DNA of 64,000 nt from Sulfuriferula sp. (lineage in GTDB: Bacteria; Pseudomonadota; Gammaproteobacteria; Burkholderiales; Sulfuriferulaceae): assembly GCA_013140765.1 (NCBI GenBank), contig JABFSE010000021.1, forward strand, positions 1 to 64,000, in the 5' to 3' direction. A model generated the notes under the pieces. The model saw only the letters and a program-made list of their open reading frames with translations, made no database searches and had not been told where the DNA came from. A program made the position numbers and the translations under genes. Positions 20,183-29,306 of the stretch are shown piece by piece. The first letter of the stretch is position 1; every line of letters starts with the position of its first letter.

Positions 20183-21660
20183 GTTTAGATATGAGTACAC
20201 CGTGTAGCTTTGTTATTTTTGGGGCGACAGGTAATTTAGCAACGAAAAAATTGTTACCAGGTTTATATCATTTAGAACAAGCGCATCGCTTGCCTAAGGG
20301 CATGAATTTTATTGCTTTTGGTCGGCGTGACTGGGGTGACGAGGATTGGCGCGAGCATGTGCGTAGCTTGCTGAAAGAAAAACTGAAAGATAAGTATGAT
20401 GAAGTCTGTGGCGAACGTTTTCTCGCGCAGTTTACCTATGTTCGTGGTGAGTTGCATGATTTTGAAGCCTATAATCGCTTAAAGCTGGCTTTATCCAAGC
20501 CTGGCGCGAATAGTTGTGCCAATGTGGTGTTTTATTTGGCGATTAAGCCCAGTGATTTTTCAGGGGTGATTAAGAACTTGGATCAGTCTGGTTTGTCGTT
20601 GCCGCGCGGCTTGCATCGCGTGGTGGTAGAAAAGCCGTTTGGTGAGGATATAGAATCAGCTCAGGCATTGAATAAGCTCTTGCATCAGTATTTTGATGAG
20701 CAACAAATTTTCCGTATTGACCATTATTTGGGCAAAGATACGGTGCAAAATTTGCTTGTGTTCCGTTTCGCCAATACCTTGATAGAGCCGCTGTGGAACC
20801 GCAATTTCATCGACCACGTGCAAATCACGGTGGCTGAAGATATGGGCATAGAAAACCGCGCTGATTATTACGATAAAGCAGGTGCGCTACGTGATATGTT
20901 GCAAAATCATTTGATGCAATTATTAACGGTGGTCGCGATGGAGCCGCCGCCTGTGCTGGAAGCGGATGCTTTACGTGATGAAAAAGTCAAAGTATTGCGT
21001 TCTATTCGCCCTATCTCTAAACGTGCGATTCACGCCCATGCTTTTCGTGCGCAATACAGTGAGGGTTTGATTAAAGGCGAGCGCGTTGTCGGGTATCAGG
21101 ATGAGGCTGGTGTAGAGCCTAAGTCGATGACGGAAACTTTCATTGCCGCTAAATTCTATATAGATAATTGGCGTTGGCGTGGTGTGCCGTTTTACCTACG
21201 CACGGGTAAACGTTTGGCGGCATCAAAATCGATGGTCGCGATTCGTTTCCGCCACCCACCACAACAATTGTTCCGTAGTACACCGCAAGAGGCGATTTCG
21301 CCGAACTGGATAGTGTTGTCGATACAGCCAGAAGAAAGCATGAAAATGGAAGTGCATGTGAAACAACCTGGCTTGGACATGGATACGCGTATGGTGTCGC
21401 TGGATGCGAGCTATCGACAAGAAGGCGAGGAACAATTAGATGCCTACGAAACGTTGATTCTGGACGTGATAGGTGGCGATAGAACATTGTTTATTCGTTA
21501 TGACGAAGTGGAATGGGCGTGGCGCGTCGTTGATCCTATCTTAAAGAGCTGGGCGCAAGAGCGTGAGTTTATACACACTTACCCAGCAGGCATTTGGGGA
21601 CCATTAGAAGCTAATCGTTTATTTGATGCAGAAGATCAGGAATGGCGTAATTATTTATAG
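20179..21660 (+). CDS. zwf: glucose-6-phosphate 1-dehydrogenase
   Basis: Oxidises glucose 6-phosphate to 6-phosphogluconolactone with NADP or NAD. The 493 residues include the N-terminal dinucleotide motif [12 protein letters not shown], the VVEKPFGED segment and the active-site [13 protein letters not shown]. Length is normal. It overlaps gnd by four bases. No lactonase gene (pgl) is present between or beside them. The 3' end faces the DegS-like protease gene, 31 bases away. Confidence 0.97.
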   Translation: MSLDMSTPCSFVIFGATGNLATKKLLPGLYHLEQAHRLPKGMNFIAFGRRDWGDEDWREHVRSLLKEKLKDKYDEVCGERFLAQFTYVRGELHDFEAYNRLKLALSKPGANSCANVVFYLAIKPSDFSGVIKNLDQSGLSLPRGLHRVVVEKPFGEDIESAQALNKLLHQYFDEQQIFRIDHYLGKDTVQNLLVFRFANTLIEPLWNRNFIDHVQITVAEDMGIENRADYYDKAGALRDMLQNHLMQLLTVVAMEPPPVLEADALRDEKVKVLRSIRPISKRAIHAHAFRAQYSEGLIKGERVVGYQDEAGVEPKSMTETFIAAKFYIDNWRWRGVPFYLRTGKRLAASKSMVAIRFRHPPQQLFRSTPQEAISPNWIVLSIQPEESMKMEVHVKQPGLDMDTRMVSLDASYRQEGEEQLDAYETLILDVIGGDRTLFIRYDEVEWAWRVVDPILKSWAQEREFIHTYPAGIWGPLEANRLFDAEDQEWRNYL

Positions 21661-21667
21661 TGCACGG

Positions 21668-21691
21668 GCACGGCTGATTTTTTGGTCGTGC
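21668..21691. terminator. possible shared hairpin between convergent zwf and protease genes
   Basis: GCACGGCT can pair with GGTCGTGC (five Watson-Crick pairs, then wobbles) around a T-rich loop. No T run follows on the plus strand, so the terminator call is weak. Confidence 0.3.
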
Positions 21692-22795
21692 TTATTCTGG
21701 CTTAAGTTTGGGGCGGCGTGAGATGCGAACATCGGTCGGTACTATGTTGCCCTTATGTGAAAATGTGATTTTTGCTGTTTGATTGGGTTTAAGGGCGGCG
21801 ATTTGATTCAGCAGTGCCGAGGCATCGGCTACTGGTTGGTTGTTTACACTAAGTAACACATCGCCAGTGTGTATGCCTGCTTGATCGGCTGGGCCGTGTT
21901 GTAATATGCCTGATATGAGTGCGCCTGGCGTGTATTTAATGCCGTAGGCGAGTGCGATTTCAGGTGTAAAATCTTGTACTTCTACCCCTATCCAGCCACG
22001 GATAACTTCACCATGGTCGATAATTTGTTGCATTATTTTGGCCACTAAATTAGATGGAATCGCGAAACCTATCCCCTGTGAACCGCCTGTGCGTGAGTAA
22101 ATCGCACTGTTGATACCAATTAAATGCCCGTGGACATCGGTTAATGCGCCGCCTGAATTGCCAGGGTTGATAGCGGCATCAGTCTGGATGAAGTCTTCAA
22201 ACGTATTGATGCCTAAATGCGTGCGCCCTAACGCGCTAATAATCCCCATCGTGACGGTTTGTCCTACGCCAAAAGGGTCGCCGATTGCTAATGCAATATC
22301 CCCAATGGCGAGCTCGTTGGATGGTGCGAAAATAATGGCGGGTAGGTTTTTAGCATCAATTTTAAGTACCGCTAAATCAGTTTCTGGATCAGAACCTATG
22401 ATTTTTGCGGGCAGTGTGCGTCCGTCATGTAGCATGATTTGAATTTCATCAGCAGCTTCAACGACATGTTGATTGGTAAGGATGTAGCCGTCAGCACTGA
22501 CGATAACGCCAGACCCGAGATTGTTAGTTGCGCGTGATTGGTTGGGTAGCGTGAGCGTGTCGGGAGTGGTGCGCGGCAACCCATTTGTGTTGCGGATGGT
22601 TTTGCTAGTGAATACATTAACGACGCTGGGCATGGCCAGTGCTGCAGCTGTGCGGAAGCTAACGGCTGTGGTGGCCAGGCTTGAGGTGGCGGGTGTGGCG
22701 GTGAAAATATCGGTTGGGGTAAAGAGCTTAAAAACCAATAATGCCCCTAGAGCAATCGTCGTACTTTGTGCAAAAAGTAACCAAAATTTACGCAT
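21692..22795 (-). CDS. periplasmic serine protease, DegS/DegQ (HtrA) family
   Basis: A trypsin-like protease of about 367 residues with one PDZ domain. An N-terminal hydrophobic segment (FWLLFAQSTTIALGALLVF) likely anchors it in the inner membrane facing the periplasm, as in DegS. The triad is visible: His in LTNQHVVEAAD, Asp in DPETDLAVLK, Ser in NPGNSGGAL. The PDZ follows (about 265-350). A single PDZ and the anchor favour DegS/AlgW over DegP. I chose the ATG ending at 22795; a TTG nine codons upstream is also open. It is divergent from petA, a neighbourhood common in betaproteobacteria. Confidence 0.9.
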   Translation of the reverse strand: MRKFWLLFAQSTTIALGALLVFKLFTPTDIFTATPATSSLATTAVSFRTAAALAMPSVVNVFTSKTIRNTNGLPRTTPDTLTLPNQSRATNNLGSGVIVSADGYILTNQHVVEAADEIQIMLHDGRTLPAKIIGSDPETDLAVLKIDAKNLPAIIFAPSNELAIGDIALAIGDPFGVGQTVTMGIISALGRTHLGINTFEDFIQTDAAINPGNSGGALTDVHGHLIGINSAIYSRTGGSQGIGFAIPSNLVAKIMQQIIDHGEVIRGWIGVEVQDFTPEIALAYGIKYTPGALISGILQHGPADQAGIHTGDVLLSVNNQPVADASALLNQIAALKPNQTAKITFSHKGNIVPTDVRISRRPKLKPE

Positions 22796-22969
22796 TTGTA
22801 TTCTATTTTCTAACAAAAACAATAGCGAAATTATACAGGATGTCGTGTCAATATGGGTGTGTCAGCAGTAGGTCAGCAAATAATGTCAAAATTAGGCTTT
22901 ATGTTTTGCATGAAAATTGGTTAAAATAGCAAAGTTTTTCTGTTCGCGTAACTTTTAAGGGAAGTATTT

Positions 22970-23563
22970 ATGAGTAATCAGCAAGTGGATCGCAGCAAAC
23001 GCCGCTTTCTCGTCGCTGCTACCACCGCTATGGGTGGTGTGGCGGGTGTGGCTGTTCTAACACCTTTTGTGATGAGTATGTTGCCTAGTGAACGCGCTAA
23101 AGCAGCCGGTGCGCCTGTAGAGGCCGATATTGGCAAAGTTGAGCCTGGCATGTTGCTTGCCATTGAATGGCAAGGCAAACCTGTATGGATCGTTAATCGC
23201 ACCAAAGAGACATTGGCGACGCTGGCTAAAATTGGCGATAAATTAGTTGATCCTAATTCAGACGTGCCACAACAACCTGCGTATTGCAAAAACACAGATC
23301 GTTCAATCAAGCCTGAATTCTTGGTTGTCGTCGGTATTTGTACACACTTAGGTTGCTCGCCTACCTTCCGTCCTGAGTTAGCGCCTGCTGATTTGGGTCC
23401 TGATTGGGTGGGTGGTTGGTTCTGTCCATGTCACGGTTCTCGTTATGATTTGGCCGCACGCGTTTACAAAAACGTGCCTGCGCCTATGAACATGGAAGTG
23501 CCGCCTTATAAATACCTTACCGATACCCGCATTATTGTGGGTGTTGATCAAAAAGGAGCTTAA
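22970..23563 (+). CDS. petA: ubiquinol-cytochrome c reductase iron-sulfur (Rieske) subunit
   Basis: The Rieske protein passes electrons from ubiquinol to cytochrome c1 in the bc1 complex. The 197 residues begin with a twin-arginine type leader (SKRRFLVAAT) followed by a membrane anchor, then the [2Fe-2S] domain with CTHLGC and CPCHGS, each giving one Cys and one His ligand plus the disulfide. AAGGGAAG precedes the ATG. petB starts four bases after the stop. Confidence 0.98.
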   Translation: MSNQQVDRSKRRFLVAATTAMGGVAGVAVLTPFVMSMLPSERAKAAGAPVEADIGKVEPGMLLAIEWQGKPVWIVNRTKETLATLAKIGDKLVDPNSDVPQQPAYCKNTDRSIKPEFLVVVGICTHLGCSPTFRPELAPADLGPDWVGGWFCPCHGSRYDLAARVYKNVPAPMNMEVPPYKYLTDTRIIVGVDQKGA

Positions 23564-23566
23564 TTG

Positions 23567-24790
23567 ATGAGTGCTATGAAAAATTTGGTTGGCTGGATAG
23601 ACGACCGCTTCCCGCTCACCGCGAACTGGAAGGCGCATTTGTCCGAGTATTACGCACCTAAGAACTTTAACTTTTGGTACTTTTTTGGCTCATTAGCTTT
23701 GTTGGTTTTGGTTATCCAAATTCTGACAGGTATTTTTTTGACCATGAACTACAAGCCTGATGCTGCACTGGCATTTATGTCAGTTGAGTACATCATGCGT
23801 GACGTAGAGTGGGGTTGGTTGATACGCTACATGCACTCAACTGGCGCATCCATGTTCTTCGTTGTGGTTTATTTGCATATGTTCCGTGGTTTAATCTACG
23901 GCTCATATCGCAAGCCGCGTGAATTGATTTGGGTATTCGGTATGATGATTTACTTGGCATTGATGGCTGAGGCGTTCATGGGTTACTTGTTGCCATGGGG
24001 TCAAATGTCGTTCTGGGGTGCGCAGGTAATTATCTCCTTGTTCGGTGCGATTCCATTTGTTGGCGATGCCTTGTCATTGTGGATACGTGGTGACTTTGTT
24101 GTTTCTGATGCTACTTTGAACCGTTTCTTTGCTTTCCACGTGATTGCATTGCCATTGGTGTTGGTTGGTCTGGTTGCCGCGCATATTATCGCGTTGCACG
24201 AAGTGGGCTCTAACAACCCTGAAGGTATAGAAATCAAGAAACACAAAGATCCAGTAACGCACATTCCTTTGGATGGTATCCCTTTCCACCCTTACTATTC
24301 TGTTAAAGATATCGTTGGTGTGGTTGTGTTCCTGATGGTGTTTAGTGCGATAGTGTTCTTCGCGCCTGAGTTTGGTGGCTGGTTCTTGGAGCCTGATAAC
24401 TTCATTCCTGCTAACCCGTTCAAAACACCTGAACACATCGTGCCTTTATGGTATTTCACCCCGTTCTACGCTATTTTGCGTGCTGTGCCTGATAAATTCT
24501 TAGGTGTAGTCGGTATGGGTGCAGGCGTGGTAATTATGTTCTTCTTACCTTGGTTGGATCGTTCTAAAGTCAAATCTATCCGTTATCGTGGTACGTTGTA
24601 TAAATCTATTCTGACGCTGTTTATTATCAGCTTTATTGGTTTGGGTTACTTAGGTACACAACCAGCTACGCCTGTGTTCACTAACATTGCCCGTGTATTA
24701 AGTGTGATTTACTTTGGCTTCTTCATATTCATGCCTTGGTACACCAAAATTGATAAAACCAAACCAGTGCCTGAAAGGATTCCTGAATAA
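23567..24790 (+). CDS. petB: ubiquinol-cytochrome c reductase cytochrome b subunit
   Basis: The membrane core of the bc1 complex, carrying two b hemes and both quinone sites. The 407 residues form about eight transmembrane helices and include the heme-ligating histidines in helices B and D (YMHSTGASMFFVVVYLHMF, and FFAFHVIALPLVLVGLVAAH), and PEW-loop equivalent PLWYFTPFYAILR. It is full-length, not split into cytochrome b6 and subunit IV. AAGGAG at 23553-23558 fits the ATG at 23567. The stop overlaps the petC start by one base. Confidence 0.98.
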   Translation: MSAMKNLVGWIDDRFPLTANWKAHLSEYYAPKNFNFWYFFGSLALLVLVIQILTGIFLTMNYKPDAALAFMSVEYIMRDVEWGWLIRYMHSTGASMFFVVVYLHMFRGLIYGSYRKPRELIWVFGMMIYLALMAEAFMGYLLPWGQMSFWGAQVIISLFGAIPFVGDALSLWIRGDFVVSDATLNRFFAFHVIALPLVLVGLVAAHIIALHEVGSNNPEGIEIKKHKDPVTHIPLDGIPFHPYYSVKDIVGVVVFLMVFSAIVFFAPEFGGWFLEPDNFIPANPFKTPEHIVPLWYFTPFYAILRAVPDKFLGVVGMGAGVVIMFFLPWLDRSKVKSIRYRGTLYKSILTLFIISFIGLGYLGTQPATPVFTNIARVLSVIYFGFFIFMPWYTKIDKTKPVPERIPE

Positions 24791-25509
24791 TGAAAAAATT
24801 TCTATTAGCCCTGTTGTTCGTGCCTTTGACCGCATTTGCATCTGAACATGGATATTTGGATAAAGCGCCGATTAACTTGGATGACTACGCGTCTATCCAA
24901 CGTGGTGCAAAAACATTTACCAACTATTGCTTAAGCTGTCACAGTGCGAACGCAATGCGTTATTCACGTTTAGAGCAAGTTGGTTTGACTGAAGAGCAAA
25001 TTAAAAATAATTTGTTATTCGCGACTGATAAAGTAGGCAACATCATGAGCATCGCGATGCCGCCAGCAGATGCAAAAAAATGGTTTGGTGCTGCACCACC
25101 TGATTTGTCAGTGATTTCACGTTCACGCAATCCAGATTGGCTTTACACTTACTTGCGTAGTTTTTATCTGGATGACAGTCGTCCTACAGGTTGGAACAAT
25201 ACGGTATTTGATAAAGTAGGTATGCCGCATGTGTTGTGGTCTTTACAAGGCAAGCAAATCTTGAAAGCCGCACCACATGGTGAACATGATGCTCACGCTA
25301 AACCAGAGTTTGAACTGGTTCAGGCAGGTAGTATGACACCGGCTGAATATGATGCGACCGTTGCTGATTTGGTCAACTATCTGACATGGATGGGCGAACC
25401 TGCTAAGATGAAGCGTATGGAGTTAGGCATTATGGTGCTTATATTCTTGAGTATCTTCTTTGTATTAGCTTATTACATGAAGAAAGAGTTCTGGAAAGAT
25501 ATACACTAA
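24790..25509 (+). CDS. petC: ubiquinol-cytochrome c reductase cytochrome c1 subunit
   Basis: Heme-bearing subunit that passes electrons to a soluble cytochrome c. The 239 residues have a cleavable signal peptide (MKKFLLALLFVPLTAFA), the heme-binding CLSCH near residue 55, the axial methionine region (IAMPPADAKKWFG), and a C-terminal membrane anchor (about 212-230). Together with petA and petB it forms a complete three-subunit bc1 complex. A terminator follows. Confidence 0.97.
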   Translation: MKKFLLALLFVPLTAFASEHGYLDKAPINLDDYASIQRGAKTFTNYCLSCHSANAMRYSRLEQVGLTEEQIKNNLLFATDKVGNIMSIAMPPADAKKWFGAAPPDLSVISRSRNPDWLYTYLRSFYLDDSRPTGWNNTVFDKVGMPHVLWSLQGKQILKAAPHGEHDAHAKPEFELVQAGSMTPAEYDATVADLVNYLTWMGEPAKMKRMELGIMVLIFLSIFFVLAYYMKKEFWKDIH

Positions 25510-25537
25510 TCTAACCAGTTGGCTAGGTAGCTTTATC

Positions 25538-25570
25538 GACCGACGGTTACCCCCGTCGGTCATTTTATTT
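25538..25570 (+). terminator. Rho-independent terminator after petABC
   Basis: A 9-bp stem (GACCGACGG with CCGTCGGTC), loop TTACCC, then ATTTTATTTT. It separates petC from sspA. Confidence 0.85.
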
Positions 25571-25583
25571 TAAGGTAATCACT

Positions 25584-26183
25584 ATGATGACGTTGTATTC
25601 TGGCAATACTTGCCCATACAGCCAGCGCTGCCGTATTGTCCTGTTTGAAAAAGGCATGGATTTTGAAGTGATAGATGTGGACTTGCAAAACAAGCCCGAT
25701 GATCTCGCGTTGATGAATCCTTACAATCGCGTACCTGTTTTGGTTGAACGAGACCTGGTTTTATATGAAGCAAATATCATTAACGAGTATATTGATGAGC
25801 GTTTCCCACATCCGCAGTTAATGCCCGCTGATCCTGTTATGCGTGCGCGTGCGCGTTTGTTTCTGTTTACGTTTGAGCAGGATTTATTCAGCCACGTCAA
25901 CGCGTTAGAGCATGGTAGCAAAGCGGCGGCTGATAAAGCGCGAGTGATTATTCGCGATAATCTAACGCAAATCTCACCGATATTCGCTAAACAGCAATTT
26001 ATGTTGAATGATGATTTCTCTATGTTAGATGTGGCGATTGCCCCATTGCTGTGGCGTTTAGAGCATTACGATATACAGTTGCCTAAGCAAGCAGTGAATT
26101 TGTTGAAGTATGCAGAACGTTTGTTTAGCCGCCCTGCATTCATAGAAGCATTAACGCCTAATGAGAAAGCGATGCGTAAATAA
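25584..26183 (+). CDS. sspA: stringent starvation protein A
   Basis: A GST-fold protein that binds RNA polymerase and affects stationary-phase and acid-stress gene expression in E. coli. The 199 residues begin with the thioredoxin-like domain (LYSGNTCPYSQRCRIVLFEKG) and the NPYNRVPVLVERD loop, followed by a helical domain; the pairing with sspB makes SspA a better call than a generic GST. ATGs at 25584 and 25587 are both possible. The stop overlaps the sspB start by one base. Confidence 0.95.
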   Translation: MMTLYSGNTCPYSQRCRIVLFEKGMDFEVIDVDLQNKPDDLALMNPYNRVPVLVERDLVLYEANIINEYIDERFPHPQLMPADPVMRARARLFLFTFEQDLFSHVNALEHGSKAAADKARVIIRDNLTQISPIFAKQQFMLNDDFSMLDVAIAPLLWRLEHYDIQLPKQAVNLLKYAERLFSRPAFIEALTPNEKAMRK

Positions 26184-26584
26184 TGCAAGATAATGGGACT
26201 AAGCCTTATTTAATACGTGCTATTTTTGAATGGTGTGTGGATAGCGGTTTTGCACCATTTCTTTCTGTGGTTGTTGATGCTAATACCCGCGTGCCTATGG
26301 AATATGTGAAGGACGGTAAAATCGTGCTGAACTTATCACCATCGGCTACGCATGGTTTATTGATAGACAATCAGTGGGTGCGTTTTTCGGCACGTTTTAA
26401 TGGCACATCGCGGCCGTTAGAAATACCGATTACCGCAGTTGCAGGCATATTTGCCCGTGAAAATGGCGAAGGTTTAGGCTTTGAAGTGGGTGTTAATCCA
26501 GCTGTGCTAGATACGCAAGATGATAACCCGCCGCCTGAACCCCCTAAACCAACAGCTAAACCCAAGTTACAAGTAGTAAAGTGA
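26183..26584 (+). CDS. sspB: ClpXP protease specificity-enhancing factor SspB
   Basis: SspB delivers ssrA-tagged proteins to ClpXP. The 133-residue protein has the conserved substrate-binding domain (YLIRAIFEWCVDSGFAPFL, then VLNLSPSATHGL), an acidic proline-rich linker, and the C-terminal ClpX-binding tail (LQVVK), which matches the XB motif of the family. It overlaps sspA by one base. tRNA-Thr follows. Confidence 0.96.
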   Translation: MQDNGTKPYLIRAIFEWCVDSGFAPFLSVVVDANTRVPMEYVKDGKIVLNLSPSATHGLLIDNQWVRFSARFNGTSRPLEIPITAVAGIFARENGEGLGFEVGVNPAVLDTQDDNPPPEPPKPTAKPKLQVVK

Positions 26585-26624
26585 ACTAAATTACCTAAGA
26601 TGGTTTTTTTAGTGAGATTAGGGC

Positions 26625-26653
26625 TTCACTAAGCCAACAAAGTTGGGTATAAT
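26625..26653 (+). promoter_or_regulatory. sigma70-type promoter of tRNA-Thr
   Basis: TTCACT at 26625-26630, 17-base spacer and a perfect TATAAT at 26648-26653, ten bases before the tRNA. Confidence 0.65.
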
Positions 26654-26663
26654 GTCGCCTCTT

Positions 26664-26739
26664 GCCCTCTTAGCTCATCCGGTAGAGCAACGGTTTTGTA
26701 AACCGTAGGTGGTCTGTTCGAGTCAGACAGAGGGCACCA
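26664..26739 (+). tRNA. tRNA-Thr (anticodon TGT)
   Basis: A 76-base cloverleaf with encoded CCA: acceptor GCCCTCT/AGAGGGC, anticodon stem ACGGT/ACCGT, loop TTTGTAA with TGT at 26697-26699, and T arm GTCTG-TTCGAGT-CAGAC. All stems are perfect. Confidence 0.97.
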
Positions 26740-26744
26740 GACTT

Positions 26745-26779
26745 AAAGCACTTAGCGCATCTTGCCTAAGTGCTTTTTT
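26745..26779 (+). terminator. Rho-independent terminator after tRNA-Thr
   Basis: An 11-bp stem (AAAGCACTTAG with CTAAGTGCTTT) with a ten-base loop and a T run. It starts five bases after the tRNA. Confidence 0.9.
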
Positions 26780-26892
26780 AATTTTTGTTCGGCATTCCCC
26801 TAGTATTGCAGGTCGGCGATGTAGAATATCGTAACTTAATGCTGGCGATAAATGGATAAATGCACACAACTATCAATGTGGGCGGTTAGCGA

Positions 26893-28146
26893 GTGACGAC
26901 GATTGCATTGGATTTGAATCGCCGCTGTACTTGCCAAACCTTGGACAGGCAACACTTATATCAGCAGTTAAGTGCCGATCCTGCTTTGCATGGTTTGTTT
27001 GATACGCTTGCTCACGCGCATTTATTCTCATCGACGGCTGTTTTTGTCTCTGCGCACACGATAACGGCAATCAATAAACTGGTCATGGCAGTAGAATCCA
27101 CATTGGCATTAACAACGTATCAGCAATCTGTTCTGGCTCATGCGCCTGCCATTGCACAGCTGGATGCGGGACCTACGGGTGTTTTCATGGGCTATGATTT
27201 TCACTTGGGTGCAACGGGACCGCAACTCATAGAAATTAACACGAATGCGGGTGGCGCATTACTCAATGCCGTATTAGCGCGGGCACAAAAAGCCTGCTGT
27301 ACTGAAATGGCGCAAGCGATACAAACCAATGCTGATTTAGCGCATATTGAGCAACGCTGGTTTGCCATGTTCCAACGTGAATGGCAATTACAGCGCGGTG
27401 ATGCACCGATAGGACGGATTGCGATTGTCGATGACGATCCTGCCTATCAGTACCTATATCCAGAATTCCAATTGTGCCAGCAATTACTGGCACGATTTGG
27501 CGTGGCAGTCATTATAGCTGATGCGCGTGATTTGATTTGGGAATCGGGTACGCTACAGCATGAGGGTCAGTGCATAGATATGGTTTATAACCGCCTCACA
27601 GATTTTTATCTGGATGACAGTGCTCATGCGGCATTGCGTTCGGCTTACCTCGCTAACGCGGTCGTGTTGACACCGCATCCACGTGTTTATGCGTTGTATG
27701 CAGATAAGCGCAATCTCGTTACTTTGAGTGATGCGGCGCAATTAACGGCATTGGGCGTGGATGAAGTGACCCGCGCTCAATTATTAGCGGGCGTGCCACA
27801 TACACAGTTAGTTCATGCGGACAATGCCGAAGCACTGTGGGCACAACGACGTAAGCTGTTTTTTAAGCCCGCAACAGGGTACGGTAGTAAAGCCGCTTAT
27901 CGTGGTGATAAATTAACACGGCGGGTGTGGGAAACGATATTAGCGGGAGATTATGTCGCTCAAAAAATAGCACCGCCTAGCGAGCGTATCGTTAGTGCGG
28001 AAGACGCAGACAGCGCATTAAAGCTGGATGTGCGCGGATATGTTTATCAAGGCGAGGTGCAATTGCTGGCGGCACGTTTGTACGCTGGGCAAACCACCAA
28101 TTTCCGCACACCAGGCGGTGGTTTTGCACCAGTTTTTGTTGTTTGA
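26893..28146 (+). CDS. ATP-grasp-like protein, function unknown
   Basis: This 417-residue protein is probably an ATP-grasp ligase-type enzyme, though I do not recognise a named family. The middle has LIEINTNAGGALLN, a strand-loop with Glu and Asn typical of metal or substrate binding. The C-terminal half has FKPATGYGSKA (a glycine-rich, lysine-bearing nucleotide loop), YVAQKIAPPSER, LDVRGYVY and TTNFRTPGGGF, an order reminiscent of circularly permuted or degenerate ATP-grasp folds. The start is GTG at 26893, after GGGCGG; an earlier ATG in frame is not available. It lies 15 bases before the J-domain gene and probably shares its transcript. Confidence 0.6.
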   Translation: MTTIALDLNRRCTCQTLDRQHLYQQLSADPALHGLFDTLAHAHLFSSTAVFVSAHTITAINKLVMAVESTLALTTYQQSVLAHAPAIAQLDAGPTGVFMGYDFHLGATGPQLIEINTNAGGALLNAVLARAQKACCTEMAQAIQTNADLAHIEQRWFAMFQREWQLQRGDAPIGRIAIVDDDPAYQYLYPEFQLCQQLLARFGVAVIIADARDLIWESGTLQHEGQCIDMVYNRLTDFYLDDSAHAALRSAYLANAVVLTPHPRVYALYADKRNLVTLSDAAQLTALGVDEVTRAQLLAGVPHTQLVHADNAEALWAQRRKLFFKPATGYGSKAAYRGDKLTRRVWETILAGDYVAQKIAPPSERIVSAEDADSALKLDVRGYVYQGEVQLLAARLYAGQTTNFRTPGGGFAPVFVV

Positions 28147-28161
28147 AATACGGAATTGACT

Positions 28162-29241
28162 ATGATTAAACCGCTACAAATCTCGACAGCGCAGGTTCAT
28201 GCTACCTTGACCCCCGCACAAAAAAAATTCAATGCCACGCTTAAAAAAATTGCCGCACAACAAACTTTATTAGCTGATTGGCAAACCGAATTAAGCGCGG
28301 CACAAAATATAGCTATCCAAAAAATAGAGCCGTTAAAACAAGCTATGCGTGACCATCAGGCGGCTATGATAACCATGTTAGATAATGCCTATAAAACAGA
28401 AAAATTCACTTACAATCAACAAGATAAAATATCCAGCTTGATTATGGCTATGTGCGCTGAATTGATAGAGATGGCAGGGCGTGATGAGCTAAAGCCAGTA
28501 TATAACCAATATAGTGCATCAGATTATGATACCGAAGTCGCCGAAGATAACGCATTTGAAGCGCAGTTATTACAGGATATTTTTGCCGCGCAATATGGTA
28601 TGACGCTGGATGCGGACGATGAGCTGGATTTGACTGACCCTGATAGGGTGGCGGCGCGATTACACGAAAAATGTGCGGCGCGAGCACGTGAAGCAGAGGC
28701 GCAATCGAATAACCGTAAAAAAACAGCCAAGCAGTTAGCGCAAGAAGCGCGTGAGCAAGCGGAATCTACTGGCATCAGTAAATCTATCCAGGCAGTTTAT
28801 CGACAATTAGCCACAGCCCTGCACCCAGACCGTGAACCAGACCCTGTCGAGCGTGAGCGCAAAACTGCGTTGATGCAACAAGTGAACGTGGCATATAGCA
28901 AAAAAGATTTACTACAGTTGCTGGCGTTGCAATTATCCGTAGCACAAATCAACCAAGACAACATCAATACCATAACGGAAGATAAGCTAAAGCATTACAA
29001 TAAAGTGTTGACCAAGCAGTTAAGTGAATTACAAGAAGAGGTGGTGATGCTAGAAATGCAGGTGCGGCAAATGCTAAATTTGGACGACTATATGCTGATT
29101 TCACCGAAAAAAATTACCCAGTTATTGAAACAGGATATACACGGTTTGCAAAACGAAATTGCCCGTATTCAGTACGATATACGCGCATTTAGCGATGTGA
29201 AGTACTTAAAAAGCCGGCTTAAAAGCTATCAGCCTAGTTAG
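28162..29241 (+). CDS. J-domain (DnaJ-like) protein, function unknown
   Basis: This 359-residue, mostly helical protein has a J-domain-like segment around residues 210-260: SIQAVYRQLATALHPDRE includes the HPD tripeptide that stimulates DnaK, and AYSKKDLLQLLALQ follows. Long charged and Ala/Gln-rich helices before (15-70, 170-205) and after (270-355) suggest coiled coils. It lacks the zinc and substrate domains of DnaJ, so it would be a type III J-protein. The ATG at 28162 follows CGGAA; a TTG at 28156 is in frame. Its substrate is unknown; the neighbour is an ATP-grasp-like gene. Confidence 0.7.
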   Translation: MIKPLQISTAQVHATLTPAQKKFNATLKKIAAQQTLLADWQTELSAAQNIAIQKIEPLKQAMRDHQAAMITMLDNAYKTEKFTYNQQDKISSLIMAMCAELIEMAGRDELKPVYNQYSASDYDTEVAEDNAFEAQLLQDIFAAQYGMTLDADDELDLTDPDRVAARLHEKCAARAREAEAQSNNRKKTAKQLAQEAREQAESTGISKSIQAVYRQLATALHPDREPDPVERERKTALMQQVNVAYSKKDLLQLLALQLSVAQINQDNINTITEDKLKHYNKVLTKQLSELQEEVVMLEMQVRQMLNLDDYMLISPKKITQLLKQDIHGLQNEIARIQYDIRAFSDVKYLKSRLKSYQPS

Positions 29242-29251
29242 TCGCACAAAT

Positions 29252-29286
29252 CATAAATGCTATCGCGAGGTGCGATAGCATTTATG
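29252..29286. terminator. 15-bp perfect inverted repeat between convergent genes
   Basis: CATAAATGCTATCGC pairs perfectly with its complement around a five-base loop. It lies between the J-domain gene and pstS, which converge, so it probably terminates both. Neither side has a long T run, which is unusual for so strong a stem. Confidence 0.6.
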
Positions 29287-29306
29287 CTTGCTTGAGCCGT
29301 TAGCGA

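Noticed and set aside
26893-28146. Glutamate-cysteine ligase or glutathionylspermidine synthase
   Set aside because: Only the ATP-grasp-like pattern is clear; no diagnostic motif of either enzyme was seen, so I kept it unnamed.
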